The notes beneath the pieces are model-generated. The model did no database searches. It was not told where the DNA came from and saw nothing but the letters and a program-made list of their open reading frames with translations. Below are positions 10,364-20,215 of a stretch of DNA of 64,000 nucleotides, one piece after another (the stretch's first letter is position 1; the number at the start of each line of letters is the position of its first letter). Origin of the DNA: Archivesica marissinica (Eukaryota; Mollusca; Bivalvia; Venerida; Vesicomyidae); NCBI GenBank assembly GCA_014843695.1, contig CM026397.1, forward strand, positions 37,049,858-37,113,857, written 5' to 3'. The position numbers and the translations under genes were made by a program.

Positions 10364-10471
10364 AATGTTTTCTTTCGATTTTGGTTGTCTAAGCTATCGG
10401 CAGCCGTATGTATTCGTTCGTGATAGTTCTGCGTTAGTGTCCAGCACTCTTACACAGTGACATTCTCTGTC

Positions 10472-11234
10472 CCGCCCTTAGTGACTATTTCACTCCAAGG
10501 TCATGGAAAATCGAGAAAGTTGTCCCCCTTGTAAATTACCCGATAAGCAGATATCGATAGACAATCTCTGGTGTGTTATCCATAGAGTTATATAGTAACT
10601 CGATATATAAATTGCAATAAAGTCATTATTTCATCATAGGACCATCTATTACCACATATACGAAGATAGATAATGTTCTGTACTTTCAAGACATTGTTTT
10701 TATTTTAAAATAAGTATATGTCTTGTACAGTATAATTAAGCAAATATACATAGACCATCACGTCATATTTCGCCTATAATTATACTACTATGTAAAATTT
10801 AGAAAACACTGATATGTACCTGTTTTGTGCTCAACTAGTTTTATTTTGTTGTTCTTTGACAATCTATTACCACATATGACATTCTTCATATTTTCAAGAT
10901 CTTTTTAATGATGCAAAGTATAATAAAATAAGTTGTTATCTTCAATGATAATTTGCAAATATGCATCCTGAGAATATGAAAAATAAGCTGAAACTGGTAT
11001 CCGTGACAGACCAATAACTTTCATAGTAAACTCTAAATAACATTCTTCATTGTTACAAAGCATTCCTGTTATAGCCGTATTCGTCGTTCAATTGTCTTTG
11101 GTATAACTTCTGACAAAATCAGTATCAGTATGAAATTGCACATGATGCCTTAAATATGATATTTGATACCAGGATCGTTTTGATGTATTTATCTATGTTC
11201 CTGATGATCCATACACGATATATAAATGGTAGTA
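10472..11234. other. A+T-rich spacer, no gene seen
   Basis: No convincing coding region, RNA gene or tandem repeat. ATCTATTACCACATAT occurs twice (near 10645 and 10863), which hints at an old dispersed repeat. Confidence 0.6.
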
Positions 11235-11339
11235 GTTTCGTCAACCTTATTTGTATAGTAGTTTACTATTGTGGTCGCGGAGGTGTTTTATCACCTCTGC
11301 CTTACAGAACAAACTACTATATAAATTAATAGACGAAAC
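11235..11339. mobile_element. small MITE-like element with imperfect terminal inverted repeats
   Basis: About 105 bp. The left end starts GTTTCGTC and reaches TATAGTAGTTT; the right end is the reverse complement of this layout, AAACTACTATA to GACGAAAC. An internal hairpin GAGGTG/CACCTC sits at 11279-11298. No clear target-site duplication. Second copy at 39124-39228. Confidence 0.5.
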
Positions 11340-11767
11340 ACAAACAAAGCAATTATGCCTATTATTAAAAATACAATGTGATTGGTAGATAGATAGAGAT
11401 AGATACTTTTATTTCCTCCATTTTTGTTTTTTTTGTGATAAAATGATTTAAAATACTCTTATTGACTATTCTGAAATAATTATGTTTTATTAAAATGTGT
11501 GATATACTGTATATCAGACGAAACATCCAGTCCAGGTAGTACATAACACCAGTTTGACGAAATTGTAGGTTGACGAAACATCCGTAAATCATATAAATTA
11601 TCTAGATTGTGTTGAAACATTGTGTTCACCCATAAATTCATTTGGAAACATTGTGTTCACCGCATAAATGCATTTGGGCGACTAAATTATTATCTAAGAA
11701 GATTAAACAATCTAAACATAATTAATATAGAATTAAAATTACAATAAGAATATTTTTAGAGGGCTAC

Positions 11768-12541
11768 ATGGGTTGCATTGATCTAAGTGTGTGTTTACCA
11801 ACATCGCAAAAAATAAAGCTATTTGATTCGTTAGTAGGTTCGATCCTCAATTTTAGTTCCGAAATATGGGGAACACATAAAGCCACGGACATCGAACTTG
11901 TCCATACAAAATTCTTGCCCAGAATTCTTGGAGTAAAAAAATCAACAAATTTAACTGCGCTATACGGAGAATTAGGTCGATTACCGCTCCATATTTATCG
12001 AAAAATTAAACTACTTAAGTATTGGATTAAGATATTAAAACAAGAGGATTCAAGTTTAACAAAACAACTTTATCTATTATTAAAAACGGACGTTGATTTA
12101 GGTCACACTTATAACCGAAAAAATTGGGCGTTTGAAATAAAAACAATACTACCAGATCACGGATTTAGCAATATCTGGAATGAACAGTTCACCCATGACA
12201 TCCCTCTGGACATTATTAAGCAACGGATAATCGATACATATCTACAAAAATGATTTAGAACTTCATCACATAACCTTTTTATTGAAACAGGGAGATATAA
12301 CAACGTGGCTCGTGAACTGAGACCTGGTAAATCCTGTACTATGACAACAATTGAAAGTGAATATCATTTTCTACTTGTATGTCCACATTATCGCGATATA
12401 AGAAAGAAATACTTTAAACGCTATTATTGTCACTGGCCGACAATGCATACATTCGATGCTCTAATGTCCGCTACGTCTAATAAAACTATTTGTAACCTAT
12501 CAAAGTGTATATACTTTGCCAACAAAATACGCATTATCTAA
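11768..12541 (+). pseudogene. C-terminal remnant of a LINE ORF2 protein
   Basis: Two reading blocks in the same frame, 11768-12253 (161 aa) and 12305-12541 (78 aa), separated by one TGA at 12251-12253. The first carries the post-RT region typical of marine-invertebrate LINEs (SEIWGTHKATDIE, LYGELGRLPLHIY). The second carries the C-terminal zinc-binding-like segment (SEYHFLLVCPHYRDI). The frame stays open after the TGA (FRTSSHNLFIETGRYNN), so I infer that an in-frame deletion of several tens of codons created the stop at its join. Endonuclease and most of RT are missing: a 5'-truncated, inactive copy. Family placement is from recalled similarity. Identical remnant at 39657-40430. Confidence 0.8.
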
Positions 12542-12571
12542 GTACCTTAAATACTGTATCTACCTATTGTA

Positions 12572-13207
12572 CACTTAGGGCCACTTGTAACCCGACACTT
12601 AAATAAATCGGTATAATTGGATTATTTGTGAAAGGATTTCGTTCTAATTAGGACTATGTATAAATCAACACATCATACGTACATACAAGAACTTTCTTTT
12701 GAATTGATGAACAAAAAGGTACAAAATTTAACAAATAACAAACATCACTGCAAAATCAAAATTCACAAAATAACACAGCGCAAGACCAGACACTTTTCAA
12801 ATCATGGTTCAATATATTAATTTGAAATTATAGATTATGTTATTCAGCTACATTATCTGAACAAAAATGATCATAACGTTCACCTGTGAGACGGAGGTGT
12901 GTGCACGTCGTAAGAGACATGGGAGGACACACTAGATATTAGTTTCTCGGACATACGGATTGTATTGGGTGACTTTTCACATTGTTCGGATTTTGCGTTG
13001 TGTCATTATTTTGTGAATTTTGATAATACAGTGATGTTTGTTATTTGTTAAGTTTTATACATTATTGTTGATGAATTAAAAAGAAATTTCTAGTATGTAC
13101 GTAGGACATGTTGATTTATTCTTGGTCCAAACGTGAACAAAATCCTTTCACAAATAATGCAATAATACCGAATTATATAAGTGTCGGGTTACAAGTGGCC
13201 CTAAGTG
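12572..13207. mobile_element. 636-bp foldback element with long inverted-repeat arms
   Basis: The left end CACTTAGGGCCACTTGTAAC is the reverse complement of the right end GTTACAAGTGGCCCTAAGTG. The inverted homology extends imperfectly about 250 bp inward from each end: the sequence around AACAAATAACAAACATCACTG near 12740 matches that around CAGTGATGTTTGTTATTTGTT near 13030 in reverse complement. TA lies at both flanks (12570-12571 and 13208-13209), consistent with a TA target duplication as in Tc1/mariner-type non-autonomous elements. No coding capacity. Copy 2: 40461-41096. Confidence 0.75.
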
Positions 13208-13559
13208 TATAGTGATTGTTAATCTGCACTGTTAAAAACCCATGCTCTTCTGAAAAAACTTGTGTTCACACTGTATTATATATTATATGTTTGTAAACAT
13301 TAATATGAAATGTTTAATGCTGAATAAAATATTTGTATTGTATTGTATATTGTATTCATGTTATGTCAATATTGATTATTGGGTTGATCAGGTATAACAT
13401 CATTAACCGTGACATATTAATACATGTGGATGTGTAAAGATAACAAGATCTATAAAGTGATGTGTTGAATTACCCGTGTCGACCCATTTCCTGTAGAACC
13501 AGTCATTGAAAGTGCCATCCATAACTGGCCCCAATTCCGCCGGAAACATAATTATCAAT

Positions 13560-14690
13560 GTATTGTGTCAAGGTTTTAATCTTTATTAAAGTCTCATCTA
13601 TGTACATACATGTAATACAAACACAAATATAAATAATCAGATTAAGTACATAGCCATTCTGAATAGAATTATAAGAGACATATTGCAACAAAACATATCA
13701 CATTATAAAATCCCACACTACTATTAGTTAATGCTTATTTACATTCTAAAGCCAAGAAACAGTTGCTAATTTATATTTAAATACGAAATAAAACAAAATG
13801 GTATAAAACACTAAATCGAAAAACATTAACAATATTAAGAAATATTTTACAAAATCAGTTATCACCCAGGATCAGATCGAGAATGACCTAATTAGCAGTT
13901 GCTTCTTGTCAATGTTGAAACTACTGGGGTAATTATGGTCATAAAATATATTTGTTTTATTACTTGGGTCGGAGACACGATGCATAACGGACGTTGTTAA
14001 TTACAGCTTCGTTCCTGCACCTGCTGTCCTCGATACACAGTCAAACCTGTATTAAGAGGCCAGCTAAGGGAATCACAGAAAGTGGCTGCTTAGCACAGGT
14101 GGCTGCTTAATAGATGTTAAAAATAGAATAAAGTAACATGGGGAATCTGAAAACTGCCTGCTTAATGCAGGTTGGCTGCTTAATAGAGGTGACCACTAAC
14201 ACAGGTTTGACTGTAGATACATTCTTTTATTCCTCCACTATAAAGAGAAGTAGCACATTTGCATAATATACAAATTTTACGTACAATTTGTGACAAAAAC
14301 ATTAAAATATATACAATATTTATATCTTTATTTCAGTCTCATAGATCTATGTACAATACAAGATATCAAAATATAACATATATTCACATAAACACACGTG
14401 CATAGCCATGCTTAGATAGAATTACAAGAGACTATGGTCATAATTATCACACTTGTTATAAAATTATCATTGCACAAATAGAGCATTAAATTATTAATAT
14501 ATACTGTGTAAGACTGGTACAATGTACTAATAGGCATTACCTTGCGCATTATGAACAATCTCTTATAACCGTTACCAATACATAATAAGGTTTTTATTTT
14601 TTAAGTATCACAAAAAACAGCTGCTAATTAGTTCACTCTCGATCTGATCGAGGTTGATAATTGATCTTTTAAAATATTTCTTAATCGGCT
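13560..14690. repeat. compound ancient repeat (direct and inverted arms)
   Basis: A direct repeat of about 130 bp links 13565-13690 with about 14325-14450 (shared AGTCTCAT, TATGTACA, CATAGCCAT, AGAATTA.AAGAGAC). An inverted repeat links 13837-13909 with 14614-14682 (ATCAGATCGAGA against TCTCGATCTGAT, AAGAAATATTTT against AAAATATTTCTT). The arrangement suggests two old related elements, possibly in opposite orientation, with a later MITE between them. Short open frames here lack any recognisable domain. Copy 2: about 41449-42579. Confidence 0.55.
14037..14214. mobile_element. 178-bp MITE with perfect 14-bp terminal inverted repeats
   Basis: Ends ACAGTCAAACCTGT and ACAGGTTTGACTGT are exact reverse complements. 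Internal motif GGCTGCTTAATAGA is repeated. No coding capacity. Target duplication unclear. Copy 2: 41926-42103. Confidence 0.8.
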
Positions 14691-14699
14691 AGTGCATTT

Positions 14700-15211
14700 G
14701 TTTTTAATTACAGTGTGTATTTTACGTATGTATTTTAATTTATGTAATGTACATGGGTGAGCGGTAAATAAAGATCAAAACTTCAATGACCCGGACCATA
14801 GAAATGTTTTCTTATCTATAATATTGTTTGTTAATACACGTCTATGTATAATAAAAACTAAAAATGGTAGTACAGTTTTATAATCTATTTTGTTGTTTAT
14901 GCAATGAAGGTTATCCTCTTTCACGAACAATGGCATAATTATATACACTGACAAAACATGATACCATTGTGTTTACGTCTGCAACAACATCCTCTATACA
15001 AGCATTATACGGTATTATCTACCCAGCAAAAACGAATCAACGCGAATTTCATAATTCATTGCCTTTTATTGCCTTAGGCCAATTTACACAGATATCCACT
15101 GCTACAATAACCATAAATCGCGTTGATCAAAGGTAGAAAACTCCTACAATGTGATCGCTCGAAATGAACAAGGGACGCTACCTAGTCAAATCTGCTAAAA
15201 TAGTCGCTATT
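14700..15211. other. A+T-rich spacer, nothing recognised
   Basis: I see no gene, RNA or repeat. It joins directly to a partial tRNA-array unit at 15212. Confidence 0.5.
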
Positions 15212-15328
15212 GGGTTACATTTTGTAGTGATTGCTAACTAAATTTAGTCTGATGAAATACAATACATGTTATGTAACATCAAACGTTATCGATAACTTAT
15301 ACCCTGTTGAAATCAATATTTTATGTAG

Positions 15329-15400
15329 AGCAGAGTGGCGCAGTGGAAGCGTGCTGGGCCCATAACCCAGATGTCCGACGATCGAAACCTCGTACTGCTA
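15329..15400 (+). tRNA. tRNA-iMet, degenerate copy
   Basis: G44T, G51C, C65T and T66A, the same set as the 516 copy. Class A flank. Confidence 0.68.
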
Positions 15401-15625
15401 AATGTTTTCCTTCGAGTTTGGTTGTCTAAGCTATTAGCAGCCCGAATATTCGATCATGATAATTCCGCGTTAGTGTCCAGCACTCGTCCACAGCGACATT
15501 CTCTGTCCGGTTACATGTTGTAGTGATTGCTAATTATATTTCGTCTAATGAAATATAATACATGTTATGTAACATCAAATGTCATCGACGAATTATATCT
15601 AGTTGTAATTAATATATTTATATAT

Positions 15626-15697
15626 AGCAGAGTGACGCAGTGGAAGCCTGCTGGGCCCATAAACCAGAGGTCCGAGGATCGAAACCTCGCTCTGCTA
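15626..15697 (+). tRNA. tRNA-iMet, degenerate copy
   Basis: G10A, G23C and C38A; the last breaks the GGG/CCC anticodon-stem hallmark. Class B-like flank (GACGAATTATATC). Confidence 0.65.
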
Positions 15698-15922
15698 AAT
15701 GTTTTCCTTCGATTTAGGTTGTCTAAGCTATTAGCAGCCCGAATATTCGATCATGATAATTCCGCGTTAGTGTCCAGCACTCGTCCACAGCGACATTCTC
15801 TGTCCGGTTACATGTTGTAGTGATTGCTAATTATATTTCGTCTAATGAAATATAATACATGTTATGTAACATCAAATGTCATCGACGAATTATATCTAGT
15901 TGTAATTAATATATTTATATAT

Positions 15923-15994
15923 AGCAGAGTGACGCAGTGGAAGCCTGCTGGGCCCATAACCCAGAGGTCCGAGGATCGAAACCTCGCTCTGCTA
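15923..15994 (+). tRNA. tRNA-iMet-CAT: tRNA-iMet, D-arm variant
   Basis: G10A and G23C. The surrounding 297-bp unit nearly repeats the previous one and is absent from copy 2, which accounts for the offset change there. Confidence 0.75.
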
Positions 15995-16222
15995 AATGTT
16001 TTCCTTCGATTTAGGTTGTCTAAGCTATCGGCAGCCGGATGTATTCGTTCATGATAGTTCTGCGTTAGTGTCCAGCACTCTTTTACAGAGCGACATTCTC
16101 TGTTCGGTTACATTTTGTAGTGATTGCTAACTAAATTTAGTCTGATGAAATAGAATACATGTTGTATAACATCAAATGTTATCGATAACCTATACCTTTT
16201 TTTATATTAATAGTTTATGTAG

Positions 16223-16294
16223 AGCAGAGTGGCGCAGTGGAAGCGTGCTGGGCCCATAACCCAGAGGTCCGAGGATCGAAACCTCGCTCTGCTA
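16223..16294 (+). tRNA. tRNA-iMet-CAT: tRNA-iMet, consensus copy
   Basis: No changes: the only intact gene in block B. Class A-like flank, CTATACC at -30. Confidence 0.93.
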
Positions 16295-16518
16295 AATGTT
16301 TTCCTTCGAGTTTGGTTGTCTAAGCTATTAGCAGCCCGAGTATTGGATCATAATAGTTCCGCGTTAGTATCCAGCACTCTTCCACAGCGACATTCTCTGT
16401 CCGGTTACATTTTGTAGTGAATGCTAACTAAATATAATCTAATGAAATACAATACATGTTATGTAACATCAAATGTTATCGATAACTTATACATTTTTGA
16501 TATTAATAGTGTATGTAG

Positions 16519-16590
16519 AGCAGAGTGGCGCAGTGGAAGCGTGCTGGGCCCATAACCCAGAGGTCCAAGGATCGAAACCTCGCCCTGCTA
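16519..16590 (+). tRNA. tRNA-iMet-CAT: tRNA-iMet, two changes
   Basis: G49A (T stem) and T66C (acceptor A:C mismatch). Confidence 0.75.
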
Positions 16591-16835
16591 AATGTTTTCC
16601 TTCGATTTTGGTTGTCTAAGCTATCAGCAGCTCTAATTAGCAGCAAGATTTATTCGTTCATGATAGTTCTGCGTTAGTATCCAGCACCCTTCCACAGCGA
16701 CATTCTCTGTCCGGTTACATTTTGTAGTGAATGCTAACTAAATATAGTCTGATGAAATACAAATACATGTTATATAACATCAAATGTTATGGAATACGTA
16801 TATCTAGTTGTAATTAATATGTTTATATATACAGC

Positions 16836-16900
16836 AGCAGAGTAGCGCAGAGGAAGCGTGCTGGGCCCAGAGGTCAGAGGATCGAAACCTCGCTCTGCTA
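16836..16900 (+). pseudogene. tRNA-iMet pseudogene lacking the anticodon
   Basis: Seven bases are deleted between GGGCCC and AGAGG, removing the CAU anticodon and loop; also G9A, T16A and C48A. Preceded by an extra AGC triplet. Confidence 0.9.
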
Positions 16901-17124
16901 AATGTGTTCCTTCGATTTTGGTTGTCTAAGCTATTAGCAGCCCGAATATTCGATCCTGATAATTCCGCATTAGTGTCCAGCACTCTTCCACAGCGACATT
17001 CTCTGTCCGGTTACATTTTGTAGTGAATGATAACTAAATATAGTCTAATGAAATACAATACATGTTATGTAACATCAAATGTTATCGATAACTTATACCT
17101 TTTTGATATTAATAGTTTATGTAG

Positions 17125-17196
17125 AGCAGAGTGGCGCAGTGGAAGCGTGCTGGACCCATAACCCAGAAGTCAGAGTATCGAAACCTAGCTCTGCTA
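17125..17196 (+). pseudogene. tRNA-iMet, heavily substituted
   Basis: G30A, G44A, C48A, G52T and C63A; three stem or B-box positions are lost although the length is 72. Confidence 0.75.
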
Positions 17197-17422
17197 AATG
17201 TGTTCCTTCGATTTTGGTTGTCTAAACTATTAGCAGCCCGAGTATTCGATCATAATAATTCCGCGTTAGTGTCCAGCACTCTTTTACACAGCGACATTCT
17301 CTGTCCGGTTACATTTTGTAGTGATTGCTAACTAAATTTAGTCTAATGAAATAGAATACATGTTATGTAACATCAAATGTTATCGATAACTTATTCATTG
17401 TTGAAATTAATAGTTCATGTAG

Positions 17423-17495
17423 AGCAGAGTGGAGCAGTGGAAGCATGCTGGGCCCCATAACACAGAGGTCAGAGGATCGAAACCTCGCTCTGCTA
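17423..17495 (+). pseudogene. tRNA-iMet with 1-nt insertion
   Basis: An extra C in the anticodon loop region (GGGCCCCAT), plus C11A, G23A, C39A and C48A. Confidence 0.75.
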
Positions 17496-17735
17496 AATGT
17501 TTTCCTTCGATTTTGGTTGTCTAAGCTATCAGCAGCTCTAATTAGCAGCAAAATTTATTCGTTCATGCTAGTTCTGCGTTAGTTTCGCCAGCACCCTTCC
17601 ACAGCGACACCATCTGTCCGGTTACATTTTGTAGTGATTGCTAACTACATTTAATCTGATTAAATACAATACATGTTATGTAACATCAAATGTTATCGAT
17701 AACTTATACCTTGTTGAAATTAATAGTTTATGTAG

Positions 17736-17807
17736 AGCAGCGTGGCGCAGTGGAAGCGTGCTGGGCCCATAACACAGATGTTCGAGGATCGAAACCTCGC
17801 TCTGCTA
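17736..17807 (+). pseudogene. tRNA-iMet, degenerate copy
   Basis: A6C, C39A, G44T and C47T; acceptor and anticodon stems each lose a pair. Confidence 0.65.
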
Positions 17808-18047
17808 AATGTTTTCCTTCGATTTTGATTGTCTAAACTATCAGCAGCTCTAATTAGCAGCAATATGTATTCTACCATGATAGTTTTGCGTTAGTTTCGC
17901 CAGCACCATTCCACAGCGACATCATCTGTCCGGTTACATTTTGTAGTGATTGCTAACTAAATTATATCTGATGAAATACAATACATGTTATATAACATCA
18001 AATGTTATCGATAACGTATATCTAGTTGTAATTAATATTTTATATAC

Positions 18048-18094
18048 AGCAGAGTGGCGCAGTGGAAGCGTGCTGGGCCCATTACCCAGAGGTC
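18048..18094 (+). pseudogene. tRNA-iMet, 3'-truncated
   Basis: Gene bases 1-47 only, with A36T; T arm and 3' acceptor are missing. Marks the edge of the array. Same breakpoint at 46868. Confidence 0.92.
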
Positions 18095-18443
18095 AACATA
18101 ACAAGTACGAATGTGGAATCAGATAAAAGCTGAAGAACAGCTGCAAGAACTACGCCTTATATTATATTAGTTGTATACATATTTTATATCAATCGGATCA
18201 ACACAAATTATAAAGGCCATAGTTTTGAAATAGTTGTAAGGTGTACGGGAAATAACTCGTGTCTAGCGAGACGGACAGTACTGTTATAGTTATAGACCTT
18301 GTAACACTACTAGTATTCAATAATGTTTTGGAAAGAGAGATTTGGAAATTCGGACCTCTTGTGTACATATGGTCTAGGTACGCTTTCAATACAACCAGAT
18401 ATAATATAATTGCTGTAACATGATTTAATTTAATTTGAGTGAT
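18095..18443. other. spacer, nothing recognised
   Basis: No tandem repeat or RNA gene. A 141-aa minus-strand open frame (18198-18623) runs across the tRNA-like sequence and has no recognisable domain; I do not call it a gene. Confidence 0.5.
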
Positions 18444-18515
18444 TGGTCCGTGGTCCAGTGGTAGTGTGTCGGATTTGGAATCGAACATTCCCGGGTTCGA
18501 TATTCGGTCAGGCCA
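18444..18515 (+). tRNA. tRNA-like sequence (SINE head or pseudo-tRNA)
   Basis: 72 bp with an A-box-like TGGTCCAGTGGTAG and a B box GGGTTCGATAT. The acceptor strands TGGTCCG and CAGGCCA pair in six of seven positions with one G:U. The anticodon stem is imperfect and the loop reads TTTGGAA, so isotype is uncertain. It may be the 5' head of a tRNA-derived SINE. Copy 2 (47218-47289) differs by one base. Confidence 0.5.
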
Positions 18516-18875
18516 CGTATGTAGTGTCATTGAACATACATAAATACACTCTGAAATAGGTTCGATTCTATGCTTCTCTATTTCTTCCGTATATATTTGG
18601 CAGGAAACAGATGGAAGTAACATTTAGAAGGTGATACAAACATAGGCCTATATAACCAATTCAATCATTGCACTAAACTTACATTATTCAACGCGTGTTT
18701 CAATCCATGTATAGAAAATCCATATTAATATAACAAACCCCACCACAAAGACGATAATGTATTTAATCTTTCAATATAAATTGAAAGTCAAGATACTCCC
18801 TAAATAACCTGACTTCACGTGTGAGAGGTCAAAACGATTAGGCACGGTACCGCAACTTTGACAAGTGTTCACTAT

Positions 18876-19097
18876 ACAAAACACATGTACGACAAATCTG
18901 CCCCAGGAAACGTCATCTATCATTTCCGTCTCCGTCGTAGATTGCCGAGTATCCCCGATTCATTTCCATTACAAAGAAAGAACCTGACTTCACTTGTGAG
19001 ATGTTAAAACAATTAGACACGGTTTGCCGATACTCGGCAATCTACGTCGGAGACGGAAATGATGGTCGGCGCAAATTTGTTGTACATGTGTTTTGTG
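18876..19097. repeat. inverted repeat, arms of about 75 bp
   Basis: Left arm 18876-18953 (ACAAAACACATGTAC to GATTGCCGAGTATC) and right arm 19025-19097 (GATACTCGGCAATC to GTACATGTGTTTTGT) are reverse complements with several mismatches. A direct repeat AACCTGACTTCAC.TGTGAGA (about 18806 and 18980) frames the left arm. Copy 2: 47650-47871. Confidence 0.75.
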
Positions 19098-19109
19098 TAA
19101 TTACAAACG

Positions 19110-19390
19110 ACTTGGAGACACAATATTCCCTGATTTATCCAAAGCATTTGACCTGGTTAACCATGTTATCCTCTTACGTAAATTAGAGCTCTACAGATTA
19201 GATACACTACAAATTGGTGTACAACCCTAATTATCATGACAGAACAACCTAACGAACTCACTTTTTGATATATAGTCAGAAACCAGTCCAGTAACTGCTG
19301 TTCTCCCACAAGGGGTTGTGTTAGGGCCCCTGTTCTTTTACATACACCAATGACCTACCCATATCTGTGAATTCTGCAGTGACAGCTTTA
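19110..19390 (+). pseudogene. degenerate LINE reverse transcriptase fragment
   Basis: Plus-strand translation shows LSKAFDLVNHVILLRKLEL (the RT block normally DFSKAFD..NH..LL.KL) near 19130-19195, then VLPQGVVLGPL (normally GVPQGSVLGPL) near 19295-19330. A frameshift separates the latter from NDLPISVNS. Sequence between blocks is deleted and the YADD catalytic block is absent. Dead fragment. Copy 2: 47884-48164. Confidence 0.75.
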
Positions 19391-20084
19391 AGCTTCCGAT
19401 TTAATCCATTTTCGTTTTGTATGCAATGTATATGTAATGTACATTATTATCGAATACATATGTTTAAACCAACAGAGGACGTAGAAAACAACGTATATAT
19501 TTTGAACATGAAAGACTATCTATCTATCTTCCTCTAATGTCTAACCGCTCACTAAAAGACTTAGCTAACAGAGGTATGAATCAACATATCAAGTAATTTA
19601 ATTAAAAAAGACAACATGGGACAAATGGGGACGATGCATTCCGAATGTAAACAAGTGCGGACGATGCGTTCCGGTTGTAAACAAGTGCGTGCCGATCGAC
19701 TCGGAAAGTCCTACTTTCGGTTTCGAGTTTGTTTTATCGCAAAAAAACACTTTTACCAAATGAACATAAGCATACAAAGTATAATGTTAGAATGTGTAGC
19801 AGCATTGCTACCCATACGTAAAAAATGAAATTTTCAAATATCTTTTATTTCATACGATGTAATGCTGCTTTAATACTGTTGATTTATGGCGTTCAATTAA
19901 TAGTACGCTATTTAATTATGCAAAAACTAAAGTCATGTATATCACGTGTATATCACATCTAGGCGCAAGGTCAGCCATGCCTATAGTGATCCTTCTCTCA
20001 TACAGTTCAGAAATGAAACAATTGCTTGTAGACACTTAAGGAAGAATACTTACTTGGAGTTATTATAGGGAATACGTTCTCTTT
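19391..20084. other. spacer, no gene seen
   Basis: Two weak points: AGAGGACGTAGAAAAC at 19470 resembles the terminal repeat of the MITE at 21992, and TCTATCTATCTTCCT near 19515 resembles the tail of the nested LINE at 51367. A GGAAAGTCCTACTTTCGG segment at 19703 recurs near 63323. A 70-aa open frame at 19616 has no recognisable domain. Confidence 0.5.
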
Positions 20085-20176
20085 GAACACACGCACGCAC
20101 GCACGCACGCACGCACGCACGACGCACGCACGCACCGCAACGCACGCACCGCACGCACGCACGCACGCACACCACA

Positions 20177-20212
<36 letters not shown>
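20085..20212. repeat. (ACGC)n and (AC)n microsatellite
   Basis: ACGC repeats with small interruptions pass into an uninterrupted AC run. The end of the large duplication lies inside it, and in copy 2 the LTR of a retrotransposon starts at this motif. Confidence 0.97.

Positions 20213-20215
<3 letters not shown>

Larger units (their letters stand above)
1..10471 (+). repeat. tRNA-iMet tandem array, block A (about 296-bp unit)
   Basis: Thirty-five complete head-to-tail units, spacing 284 to 300 bp, each one tRNA gene (72 bp) plus about 225 bp of spacer. The spacer is about as conserved as the gene, which indicates concerted evolution. The window opens inside a unit, so the array continues to the left. 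It ends where similarity stops in a truncated unit near 10471. Every unit has an A box (gene positions 8-19), a B box (51-61) and a TTTT Pol III terminator starting 5 nt after the gene. The 5' flank is one of two classes: A, with palindrome GTTATCGATAAC at -44 to -33 followed by TTATAC; or B, with ATACGTATATC and TATAT at -32. Between about 2575 and 7015 a five-unit block of about 1.48 kb recurs three times. Confidence 0.97.
11760..13357 (+). mobile_element. 5'-truncated LINE with a foldback element in its 3' UTR
   Basis: The coding remnant is followed by a 3' UTR that resumes after a 636-bp inserted foldback and ends in a run of TGTAT/TTGTA repeats at about 13325-13357, a typical short-repeat LINE tail. 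The 5' end is approximate. Confidence 0.65.
15212..18110 (+). repeat. tRNA-iMet tandem array, block B (decayed)
   Basis: Ten units of the 296-bp type. The genes carry more substitutions, indels and truncations than block A. Some spacers have an added AGCAGCTCTAATTAGCAGCA segment (for example 16625, 17530, 17845). The block ends abruptly in the middle of a tRNA gene at 18094. Confidence 0.95.
10293..20102. repeat. large duplicated segment, copy 1
   Basis: Near-identical to 38182-48878. The offset is constant at 27889 bp from 10293 to about 15820, shifts to about 27589 after one extra tRNA unit in copy 1, and becomes about 28774 beyond the decayed arrays, where copy 2 has more units. In the spacer I noticed only about half a dozen single-base differences over 4.7 kb (not an exhaustive count). 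Similarity stops inside the AC-rich microsatellite at about 20102. Confidence 0.95.

Noticed and set aside
1..10471. Array as a CRISPR or as dispersed SINEs
   Set aside because: The 296-bp units are head to tail without A-rich tails or target duplications and contain a complete functional-type tRNA; no repeat-spacer pattern of CRISPR length, and the DNA is eukaryotic.
11365..11592. 75-aa minus-strand frame conserved in both large copies
   Set aside because: Conservation merely reflects the recent duplication; composition is A+T-driven and no domain is visible.
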